A stretch of DNA of 64,000 bases from Trissonchulus latispiculum (Eukaryota; Nematoda; Enoplea; Enoplida; Ironidae): assembly GCA_030248195.1 (NCBI GenBank), contig JASAND010030870.1, positions 1 to 64,000 of the forward strand, read 5' to 3'. A model generated the notes under the pieces. The model did no database searches and was not told the DNA's origin. It saw only the letters and a program-made list of their open reading frames with translations. Below are positions 25,001 to 32,957 of this stretch, one piece after another. Each line of letters opens with the position of its first letter. Position 1 is the stretch's first letter. The position numbers and the translations under genes are program-made.

Positions 25001-28000
25001 GCTGAAAACGATGAGCATATCGCCGAAACCGACGGATGTGACCTTCGGGCTGCATGGCGCCCGTGGTTCCTCGCCCAGGGTCAAAGTTGGGAAAAGTCCC
25101 CAAAAACAGCTATTTTCGACCATTTGGTGGTGCCCATATAAAGGAAATCGGGGTCGCTGAAAACGATGAGCATATCGCCGAAACCGACGGATGTGACCCT
25201 CGGGCTGCATGGCGCCCGTGGTTCCTCGCCCAGGGTCAAAGTTGGGAAAAGTCCCCAAAAACAGCTATTTTCGACCATTTGGTGGTGCCCATATAAAGGA
25301 AATCGGGGTCGCTGAAAACGATGAGCATATCGCCGAAACCGACGGATGTGACCCTCGGGCTGCATGGCGCCCGTGGTTCCTCGCCCAGGGTCAAAGTTGG
25401 GAAAAGTCCCCAAAAACAGCTATTTTCGACCATTTGGTGGTGCCCATATATAGTAAGTCGGGGTCGCTGAAAACGATGAGCATACTGCCGATACCGTCCG
25501 AAGTGACCACTGGTCAGCATGGCTCCCGTGGTTCCTCGCCCGGGGTCAAAGTTGGGAAAACTCACTATAAACAGCGGTTTTCGGCGTTTTGGTTGGGGGC
25601 ATATATAGTAAATCGACTACGCTCGTTTCAATGGGCATATTTCTGAAACCGATGGAAGTGACCACTGGTCACTATGGCCTCGGGGGCCTATTGACCACTG
25701 GTCAAATGGCCTAAAACAGCGTTTTTCGGCGTTTTGGTCGGGGGCATATATAGTAAATCGACTACGCTCGTTTCAATGGGCATATTTCTGAAACCGATGG
25801 AAGTGACCAGTGGTCACTACGGCCTCGGGGGCCTATTGACCACTGGTCAAATGGCCTAAAACAGCGTTTTTCGGCGTTTTGGTCGGGGGCATATATAGTA
25901 TATCGACTACGCTCGTTTCAATGGGCATATTGCCGAAACCGATGGAAGTGACCACTGGTCACTATGGCCTCGGGGGCCTATTGACCACTGGTCAAATGGC
26001 CTAAAACAGCGTTTTTCGGCGTTTTGGTCGGGGGTATATATAGTATATCGACTACGCTCGTTTCAATGGGCATATTGCCGAAACCGATGGAAGTGACCAC
26101 TGGTCACTATGGCCTCGGGGGCCTATTGACCACTGGTCAAACGGCCTAAAATAGCGTTTTTCGGCGTTTTTGTCGGGGGCATATATAGTATATGGACTAC
26201 GCTCGTTTCAATGGGCATATTGCCGAAACTGATGGAAGTGGCCACTGGTCACTATGGCCTCGGGGGCCTATTGACCACTGGTCAAACGGCCTAAAACAGC
26301 GTTTTTTTGTGTTTTGTTTGGGGGCATATATAGTAAATCGACTACGCTCGTTTCAATGGGCATATTGCCGAAACCGACGGATGTGACCCTCTGGCTGCAT
26401 GGCGCTCGTGGTTCCTCGGCCAGGGTCAACGTTGGGAAAAGTCCCCAAAAACAGCGGTGGGTGGGTCCTGTGTGGGTCAGAATGAGATCGAATATGCTGC
26501 CACGTACTCTACAACAATACCAAAAATGGAAGAAGACAAGTAGGAAAAATGCTCCTTGCAGTCGCATGTAAAATGCAATATGAGCTAAGGGCAGCATTTA
26601 AATACGTAAAAGACAAGAGTTAAAATACTTAATATGAGCCAGCATCTAAATGGGTAGAAGACAAGATTCAAAATGCTTAATATGAGCCAGCATTTAAATG
26701 TCTAAAAGACAAGATTTAAATGCTTAATATGAGCAGCTCGCTTTCTCGGGCTCATATTGACGCCTTCAAGCTTGTAAGTAAACCTCAAGGTACTCAGTGA
26801 GGGTCAAGAAATGTCGACTAAAATGTATATACACATCTCCTGACCTAAACGCCTCTATTAGTCGCTATAAAGACAACTGCAGGAACTGTCAGATCCTTAT
26901 TCAGCACGTAATGGTAATAACGTTATAGCTCTAGCCCGCATATTATAGCGCTTGTTATATTACGTTATATATATAGTTTAGCTTACATACTAGTGCGATT
27001 TCAGCTGGCAGCTTGCTATAACTGACTTCTGAAAAAGAAGATGAGCTGGACTGTAAAAACAGAAATAAGCTGACAAGTAATACGTTTTCGAAATAAAAGC
27101 GTTTGTTTTAATTAAATTGCTTAGAGTTATCTTGTGGTTAGACAACTTGACAAATAAATAGGAATTTGACGCATGTCACATTGGCGAAAATAACGGGCCT
27201 TGAAGGAGTCATTTAAGTGGCTTTAAATGTGGCGTCAATATGAGCCCGAGAAAGCGAGCTGCTCATATTAAGCATTTAAATCTTGTCTTTTAGACATTTA
27301 AATGCTGGCTCATATTAAGCATTTTGAATCTTGTCTTCTACCCATTTAGATGCTGGCTCATATTAAGTATTTTAACTCTTGTCTTTTACGTATTTAAATG
27401 CTGCCCTTAGCTCATATTGCATTTTACATGCGACTGCAAGGAGCATTTTTCCTACTTGTACAAGTATAAGGAGATAGATATGATAATAAAATGATGTTTT
27501 AGGCAAATCTTTGGGCACCTGACAATCAGATGCTCAACGTCTTCCTCCTCTCCAGAGGGGCAGTGCTGGCATAGGGGGCTTGGGTATCTGTCGGGGTCAA
27601 TAGAGTGGCGATAGGAGGTCAGGAGCCAGGTTTTGCCAGACCTGAGCTGACTGAGGAGTACCCGATCTGCTCTGGCCATTCCTGCATCCCGGTCCGGGGG
27701 CAAGGGTCCTTGGTTCTGATAGATTGCTGTCGCTCTTGGATGTTGGGGTGAGGTAATCCATTTTTGTCGGAAGTGGCGCTTGATGATGGATTTGGCGGTA
27801 GAGATGTCAAGCGGGATGTTCTCCTGTGGGAATGCTGAACCTTCGCCAGCAAGGCGATCAGCCGTCTCGTTCCCGGGCAGGTCGGCATGTCCCGGGACCC
27901 ACTGGATTACTAGGTGATGGGCCGACAGTGCCCTGAGGCCGTTCCAGACTTCTAAGAGGATGGCACTGAATGAGGCTTTGATTCCACTCTTAATTAGCCT

Positions 28001-31000
28001 GACTGCTGACTGCGAGTCAGTGCAAATTCTGATCGACGTAGGTGTCTGCGGGTCGAGGTTCTGGTTTAGCCAGTTCAGTGCTCGAGCCACCGCTGTGATT
28101 TCTGATCTGAAGCTGGAGCAATGCCTTGCAGCCGGGTAGCTGAGATGGACAGGGGGCCTGCCGTCCTTGAAGATGACACAGATACCGCTTCCTCCATTGT
28201 TTACTGCTGACCGAGTTTACTGCTGATCCGTCAGTCCATACTTCTACGTCCGCCAGAGGAAGGTCTGCCAGGGTTTCGACGGCTGCTGCTCTTCGAGTTT
28301 CTGGAGAGTCAGTCTTCTTAGTTGGTCTGGCCAGGCCCACTGAGCAGTCTAACGCACGTTCGTCCGGCCGCAGGTCTGTGATTGGGTGGATTGGCTCCCT
28401 TGGCCAATTGAGGAGGTCACACTGCTCTACGATCCTTCTGGCACTAGTTCTCCAGGAAGGCTGAGATTTTAGGCTCCGGCAGTGTTCTGGTTGGTTGGCA
28501 GCGATGGATTTCCGTGGGTTATTTTCCGGTAGCCGCATTGATTGTTCGTATGCCAGTGCAGACAGTTCCTGGCCCATGAGGTGGAGTGGGATTGGATTGG
28601 CTGTTGGATCCTAAGTCGAACGCCCTTAACCACTCGGCCGTCACGGCACGTAGTTATGAGTCGACATTTTGAGATGTGTGATCATCTTTTCGCGGAGCCA
28701 TTTAAACGGGTTGTAACATTAAATCAATCGTTTTCGCGCAGAGAAAATGGATTATAAATAAATTACTTGCTTCCACCTGTGATCACAGATTTCACGTTTT
28801 GCTTGCTTTTGTGTAATTGTTTAGAAAGTTTCAGTTCGGTTGGCTAGACGGTAACGAGATGGCCAACAGCATTGTCCTGGGCACAGTCACCATACCTAGT
28901 CTTATTGTTCTCAATGTCAGCTCCTATGAACACTACTTGGCGGACGACGCGCCCCTCCAGATGACCCCAGAGTCCCTTCGCCTCTTCTTGCAGTCTGTTG
29001 CCAATGGCACTCGCCAGGTACAGCAATTTCACACATTGTCACTTTTTTATGTGCGTTAGTCGGGTAGACGTGTGTAGCAGAACATTGAGTAAGCGTTCAT
29101 TCAGTACGTGCTCAATAAAGCGCGATGCTTTCTACAATGACAAACTTCGACGTTGTTTATGAGCAACGAGCTTCAGATATTCAGTTTATCGATTGTTTAT
29201 TCTGTAACCATTAACCTCAGAGAACGATTAATTTCTTCTTGCTTCTACATACGTTGAGGCAGCAATCAATTTGACAATTGGTAAAAACTTGTTGTTGACA
29301 TTATTCGACAATATCCGTGACCCTGAGCGTCCTGCTAAATTTCTAAGTAGGTTTAATGGCAGTGTCACGGTTGTTGATAATTTGTCTCTAAGGCCCTATT
29401 TTTTTAAAGATTAAACGGATGAGATTAAAATTAATCCACATTAAAGAAATAGCACCTCGGATTAAACGGATTAAAATTTAATCCAGCGAGTTAAACGGAT
29501 TAAATTTAATCCTATTTCTTTACTGCACCTAGGATTAAAATTTTAATCTAATCCTGTTTCTTTATTCACACTTCGGATTAAAAAATCAACGAGGTAATTT
29601 TAATCCGACCTGCTTAATCGCTGTTTCTTTAAAGATTAATTTTAATCCGTTTAATCCGTCGCCTGCATTTTCAACTAGTTTTTAATCCTCGTGCAGTTAC
29701 GCGGATTAAACGGATTAAAAGTTGGCGGATTAAAATTTTTAATCGCTCTTTCTTTAATGGCAGATTAAATGGATTAAAATAAACTCGTTTAATCCGCGGA
29801 TCAAAAATGGTCGAATTAAACGAGTTATTTTTAATCCGTTTAATCCGTTTAATCCCGCATTAAAGAAACCACAATTAAAATTTTAATCCGGCTGATTTTT
29901 AATCCGATTAATCCGACCATTTTAATCTTTAAAGAAATAGGCCCTAAGTGGGAGCTTGTTTTTTCAGAAGTTCGGTGGAAAAGGTTTGGGTCAGCGTTTG
30001 AAGCGGGCCGCCTTTGAAGCCTATACTACAGTTCATGTACGTAAGCAGTTTACCATGTTATTTATTGCATCTTATGTTGCAATGTCCTATCAACCTTTGA
30101 TTGCTGCTTTTTAGTTGTTGCTTTGCTTTGCTTTCCACTTAAGCCGACTTTTTTATGAAAGGAAGGGCTCTTGGTGGTGTGGTTTTATTTAAAGAACTTG
30201 GCAAAGGGCAGCATAATAATGATCTCTCGCGAGGCCTAAGCTCAGGCCTGTTGCGGTTCCTATTTTTCCTATTTTTTCGAGACATTCCTATTTATTCCTA
30301 TTTTAAGCCGAAATTCCTATTGTTTTCCTATTGTTTGTATTTGACCAGTGTAAAGTGTGAATTTTCATCATGGCTATTTTGCTGAACAGAACACAAAGTT
30401 TCGAATGACAAATTAGGTTTTGAGAAAAATTCTGCGCTTTCGCCTTTTGCGCAATTGTATTTTCCTTGTTTTTAAAACGCTCTCCTCTTTCCTTAGTTTA
30501 CGTATATTAGTCCTCCAACTTACACTACGTATATACCTTGGTGCATATTTGCTTTGGGTTACTAAATTGTTCGTGTGAAAATTAAAGGCTTTATACGACC
30601 GCTGCCACTGCATTTTCCTGTTTTAAAAAGTCTTAGTTATAAATGAGTCAGCACTGATTAAGTTCCCAACAGGGTTTTTTAAAAATCGGACCTGTGCTTT
30701 TCAGTGTGTTTTCTAATAAAAAATATATATTTTTTTCTAAATCTGGGTTTCTCGCGTTTTTGTGTTTTTTTTGTTTTTTTTTCTCGCGACATATATTCCT
30801 CGTTAGTTTTTGGCGTACTGCGCCGTAGGCGCAAAATTTTTTCAACAATCAGTTTTCCGTAATTCAAAACTTAAGACATTTCGAAACTTAGGTAAAATTT
30901 CGCTTCTGGAACTGAAAATTTCGGTGTGTTTTGAAGAAAAAGTGTGCGAAAACACAGTAAAAACACAAAACTATGGTCCCCAATTGTTTTGTAACTGGGC

Positions 31001-32771
31001 CTACCAGTGGCGTAGATAGGTCTTTTCTTCGGGGTGGGCGGATCTTTGCCAAGTCGGGGGGGGGCGAACCTACCCCCACCCCGCCCCTTAATTCAGCAAT
31101 TTTTACGGTGACCCACAGTCGTAAATTTCAATACTTTTCAAAATAAAATTTATTTTTCCAGATTTTCATTAAAAGCGACTACAGAAGCTTTAATTCTTAA
31201 TTAGTGAACTTGAGAAATTTTTCATATTTGCACCAGAAATGGGCTTAATTATTAAGTTGCCATTTTCAGGTTTTCACCAAAAAAACTGCTAGAGAAACTA
31301 ACTCTTTAATGTCACAGTTGATAATTTTAAACTTATTTTGAACTGAATTGCTTTTGAATCCCCAGAATTGAGATTTTTTTATATTTTAGACAGAATAGCA
31401 ACTTTTCTCGAAGCACGTTCTTTCAGATTTCGTTATTTCAGATCAGCAAATAATATGAGCTAGCATCGCACGCCTGGAAGGGCTGTGGAGAACCCAAATG
31501 TCGCGAAGGAATAACACCCGCCGGGGGGGGGGGGTCTGGGGGAAGTTGCAGAATTTTTCAATTTTAGACTCAGGAATTAATTTAGAGCACTTTCTTTGTT
31601 AAGCTATGAGCTATAGGTTTAGTCATTTTCGGAATAAATTACAGGTTAATTTTTTCAGTTGCCGCATCTGCAGGACAAAAGACAAAAGAAAGCCCTTGTT
31701 AAACCCAGATTGAGCTCAAAAAGATGTAACGGTATCGCCCTATATTTCCGATTGGTCGAGCGGTCAAATACTCCAGCTTCAAATTCGATTTCCGAAAATT
31801 TGCGACACCACCGTACCGTTCGTCAAATTCAAAACAAGAGTTAAATGTTTTCAGGATATTCGAAATTCATTTAATAGCACATAGTAATTGCGCTTTCTGC
31901 TGAAAACAACAAATTAAGTGTTCATTTTATGCCTGAGAATTCCTATTTTTTCCTATGTTTTGACCAAAAGGTTTCTATTTATTCCTATTTTTTGACGGTA
32001 AAATTCCTATTTTTATTCCTATTTTTTGGAAAACCCCGCGCAACAGCCCTGTAAGCTGTTGTGCACCAAGAGAAAAATTGGCACTTTTCAAGCGGGTTAA
32101 AGGTTTTTGGCGTTCCTGTATGTACGTTCTATTATTTATGTTTTGTAGTTTATTTTGCTTTAATCAGTCTTTCAAGAATTTTTATTTTGTGTTTCAGTCA
32201 ATGTTCACAAATCAGCCCTTGCTCTGTCTGTGCCTATTTGGATTGCCTCTGGGCTTGCTATCCGTCATTTGCTATGCTCTTTGTTCTGCTGATCTCAGCG
32301 AGGAAGATCAACGAGAAGTTTTTCGGGATACTGACTCCGAATTAGAAGGTAACCCGTCAGGAACGGCTTCCATACCAATTTTAAGAAAGATGGATAAACA
32401 CTACTTTATTCCATTGCTCTATCCATATTTTATCTGTATGTGATTTCAATATTCGGGGATTTTTGCGCATATATATTTTCCCTAAGATGCATTGATGTGC
32501 GCAGTAAAATACCAATTTCAACCTCTCAAATCATGCTATGAATTTTGTCCAAAATTCTAAAAAAACTGGCTTTGCGAGGGCCTATGCCATCATCGCAGTC
32601 GGCATTTGAAATCTATGAAATCCTTTCAGCTGTTATTCATTCAATCTGATCTTTTTGTTTAAATTTGTTCGCAGTGTTCGCTTTTCAACTTTCCAATACT
32701 GGTGAGTTGTTTGCCGAATAATACATACTCTGACTGATGTTTCAGATGAAGGTCATGAAAAAGTGGAATAG
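13034..32771 (+). CDS. TMX3: TMX3-like transmembrane thioredoxin / protein disulfide isomerase (partial model)
   Basis: An ER-membrane thiol-disulfide oxidoreductase by homology. Exons seen: 13034-13146 (signal peptide starting MSFEK, hydrophobic core, then EVLELNDR), 15755-15794 (ends AWLVE), 20597-20760 (FYAPWCGHCK active site and cis-Pro loop GYPTIK), 20887-20967, 21151-21274, 22680-22757, 28825-29017 (second thioredoxin-like region), 29968-30036, 32198-32348 (membrane helix, LFGLPLGLL block, then an acidic tail), 32746-32771 with stop. All junctions are GT-AG and keep frame except across 22757/28825. There, relative to human TMX3, about 90 residues are missing and the phases do not join. 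An upstream in-frame ATG exists at 12998, but 13034 gives a normal signal peptide. The C-terminus ends EKVE, without the KKxx retrieval signal of the vertebrate protein. An optional 27-nt exon lies at 32675-32701. Confidence 0.9.
13500..13700. repeat. Palindromic AGTAAATAC/GTATTTACT motif cluster
   Basis: The motif pair AGTAAATACAGTATTTACT and variants occurs repeatedly in both orientations over about 180 bp in the first TMX3-like intron. Short motifs in both orientations mark the interiors of several delimited transposons in this window. I could not find TIRs or target duplications here. Confidence 0.4.
13935..15045. repeat. Dispersed repeat, copy 2, with a diverged third copy to about 15620
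   Basis: Carries the modules of 11600-12165 (CCATGGGGTGAAAAAACCCA, GCACCGTTAGACTGGCACAT, GACCTGTGAGGGGTGGGTTT, CCCCCCATGGCTAT), separated by extra blocks at about 14100-14280 and 14350-14720. A weaker version of the closing part follows at about 15390-15620. All lie in the intron between 13146 and 15755. Confidence 0.6.
16640..17165. repeat. Tandem repeat, about 163-bp unit, three copies
   Basis: The phrase GGTTTTCTGGTGTGCCCAGC recurs every 163 bp, with the rest of the unit nearly identical (GGTCAAGTCGGAAACCGCTT, GGCTCTACCTGGCCTCTCAA). Overlapping open frames here arise from the repeat and show no recognisable protein. The array is in the intron between 15794 and 20597. Confidence 0.85.
17166..17700. 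repeat. Tandem repeat, 142-146-bp unit, four copies
   Basis: AAGTGGTCAAATTTGGTACC and CCTAAGTGAGCTGAGCAACT recur at spacings of 146, 142 and 142 bp. The array begins where the 163-bp array ends, but the units are unrelated. No coding capacity. Confidence 0.85.
17701..19150. other. Intron sequence without recognised feature
   Basis: A stretch at 17880-18110 is richer in G+C than its surroundings and has a 91-codon open frame, but no similarity that I recognise. A cluster of TTCGCGAAAATT-like motifs lies at about 18840-18940. The rest shows nothing I can name. Confidence 0.4.
19160..20095. repeat. GC-skewed repeat with an internal ~150-bp duplication
   Basis: Runs of C alternate with CGGAAAA/TTTTCCGG blocks. 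A segment beginning GGCATTTTTGAGAACTTTT and ending CCGGAAAAATCCCTAA occurs twice, at about 19363-19516 and 19947-20095, and is nearly identical. No TIRs could be fixed. Confidence 0.6.
20096..20500 (+). mobile_element. Possible 3' end of a non-LTR element with (GAT/ATG)n tail
   Basis: One frame gives RRFACLGHAIRV, resembling the RRLRWLGH tail found after the RT of several LINE groups. About 330 bp further the sequence ends in GATAATGATGATGATGTG, a microsatellite-like tail typical of such elements. This is weak evidence; a SINE sharing a LINE tail is an alternative. It ends about 95 bp before the CGHC exon. Confidence 0.35.
21652..22582. mobile_element. Non-autonomous hAT-like element with internal minisatellite
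   Basis: Left end CAGGGGCACACCCAGG and right end (inverse) CACGGGCGCACCGAGG match at 13 of 16 positions. The flanks share TCTGCT (21645-21650 and 22583-22588), with a one-base offset at the left. Poly-G and the block GGGGTCTGGGGAGGGCGGAG lie near the left end. The right half is a ~46-49-bp minisatellite. It lies in the TMX3-like intron between 21274 and 22680, ending about 100 bp before an exon. Confidence 0.6.
22030..22490. repeat. Minisatellite, about 46-49-bp unit, roughly ten copies
   Basis: Units centre on TAGAAAAGCGCCGCAGGCGA followed by an A/T spacer such as AAAATTTTAAAAATCGGGA. Copies become more regular toward the right. The array forms the right half of the hAT-like element 21652-22582. 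Confidence 0.8.
22758..23800. other. TMX3-like intron, no exon found
   Basis: This is where one of the missing middle exons of the TMX3-like gene would be expected. I read all three plus frames and found no stretch matching the family between plausible splice sites. A cluster of TTTCGCGAAA / TAGCGATA motifs lies at 23283-23392 and resembles a degenerate MITE. Confidence 0.4.
23830..25500. repeat. Satellite array, 155-bp units (about 11 copies)
   Basis: The unit recurs at exactly 155 bp (landmarks at 23884, 24039, 24194, ..., 25434). Two subtypes occur: one with GTGCGCATATATAGTAAATC, one with GTGCCCATATATAGGAAATC. Identity between neighbouring units is very high except in the first and last copies. 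As 155 is not a multiple of three, the open frames it creates are artefacts. It lies in the TMX3-like intron between 22757 and 28825 and continues into the 145-bp array. Confidence 0.95.
25501..26460. repeat. Satellite array, 145-bp units (about 5-6 copies) with palindromic boxes
   Basis: ACTACGCTCGTTTCAATGGG recurs every 145 bp (25616, 25761, 25906, 26051, 26196, 26341). Units share CATATATAGTA, CCGAAACCGA and GTGACC with the 155-bp units, so the two types have a common origin. Each unit carries two GACCACTGGTC palindromes around GGCCTCGGGGGCC. A partial 155-type unit closes the array at about 26360-26455, so the B-type block is enclosed by A-type sequence. Confidence 0.92.
26543..27452. mobile_element. 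DNA transposon with 222-bp terminal inverted repeats
   Basis: Arms 26543-26764 and 27231-27452 are almost perfect inverted copies. They start GGAAAAATGCTCCTTGCAGT and end at GCGAGCTG...ATTGACGCC. TA flanks both ends, which would fit a Tc1/mariner-type duplication, though the target itself is palindromic. The 466-bp centre has no ORF. The arms contain short motifs such as CTTAATATGAGCCAGCAT. A related terminus appears near the right window edge (about 63893). Confidence 0.8.
27455..28600 (-). mobile_element. 5'-truncated LINE: RNase H and C-terminal zinc knuckle
   Basis: On the minus strand, 28577-28017 contains EVWTDGS (first RNase H Asp) before a frameshift. The frame 28090-27452 then gives IRICTDSQSAVRLI, VIQWVPGHADLPGNETADRLA and LLSQLRSG, and ends in a C-x2-C-x8-H-x4-C knuckle. 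This is the 3' end of a LINE in the same broad group as 1-4450 but a different family. The element's 3' end directly abuts the 222-bp TIR transposon, and its 5' truncation lies near 28600. Confidence 0.85.
28600..28648 (-). pseudogene. 5' half of a tRNA-like sequence (Leu/Ser type)
   Basis: On the minus strand it reads GCCGTGA, then GGCCGAGTGGTTAAGGGCG (A box and D arm), then an anticodon-like stem-loop with loop CTTAGGA, after which similarity stops. The T arm and B box (GGTTCGA) are absent, so it is not a functional tRNA. It sits directly upstream of, and on the same strand as, the truncated 5' end of the LINE at 27455-28600. Confidence 0.5.
29392..29944. mobile_element. Harbinger-like MITE built from GGATTAAA/TTTAATCC motifs
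   Basis: Ends are GGCCCTATTTTTTTAAAG and the inverse of GGGCCTATTTCTTTAAAG. They are flanked by TAA on both sides (29389-29391, 29945-29947), the 3-bp target preference of PIF/Harbinger. The interior consists of GGATTAAACGG-type motifs in both orientations, separated by boxes resembling the TIR (TTTCTTTAA). The right end lies 23 bp before the TMX3-like exon at 29968. Confidence 0.8.
30243..32051. mobile_element. Non-autonomous hAT-like element with TTCCTATTTT arrays at both ends
   Basis: Left end CAGGCCTGTTGCGG and right end (inverse) CAGGGCTGTTGCG match. TAAGCT flanks both ends directly (30237-30242, 32052-32057), a 6-bp duplication. TTCCTATTTTTTCCTA arrays sit just inside each end in the same orientation (30256-30340, 31930-32030). 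The interior has poly-G and a possible nested element starting CAGTGGCGTAGATAGG near 31013. It lies in the TMX3-like intron between 30036 and 32198. No ORF of note. Confidence 0.7.
32675..32701 (+). CDS. Possible 27-nt cassette microexon of the TMX3-like gene
   Basis: The segment sits between a good acceptor (TTTGTTCGCAG) and a strong donor (GTGAGT). Its length is a multiple of three, and it has phase 1 at both ends, matching the phase of exon 32198-32348 and of the terminal exon. Inclusion would add nine residues to the cytosolic tail without shifting frame. Both forms fit the sequence. Confidence 0.45.
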
Positions 32772-32911
32772 GCCGAACGAGAAGCTGTTCTATTCTATTA
32801 CATCCACAACCTTAGTCTGTCTGCTGACTGTAATCTTAGTCTACACGTTTGAGCTAAGTATCGTTATTAGTATCGTGACAAGCATAAACCTCATCGATTT
32901 TAGAAAACTCA

Positions 32912-32917
32912 AATAAA
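32912..32917 (+). promoter_or_regulatory. Poly(A) signal of the TMX3-like gene
   Basis: A canonical AATAAA lies about 140 bp after the stop codon and about 40 bp before an inserted inverted-repeat element (32958). It is the first AATAAA downstream of the terminal exon. Confidence 0.5.
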
Positions 32918-32957
32918 TATGTTCACTGTTTTGTGTATTCTGTCCCCTTAGTATTAT

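Noticed and set aside
23800..25600. Series of overlapping 63-110-residue open frames on both strands
   Set aside because: They repeat exactly with the 155-bp satellite. The unit is not a multiple of three, and no frame runs through the array; they are repeat artefacts.
23830..26460. CRISPR-like array of regular repeats
   Set aside because: Whole units are repeated with no repeat/spacer division, units are 145-155 bp, and the context is a eukaryotic intron.
28600..28648. Functional tRNA-Leu/Ser gene
   Set aside because: The T arm, B box and 3' acceptor strand are missing.
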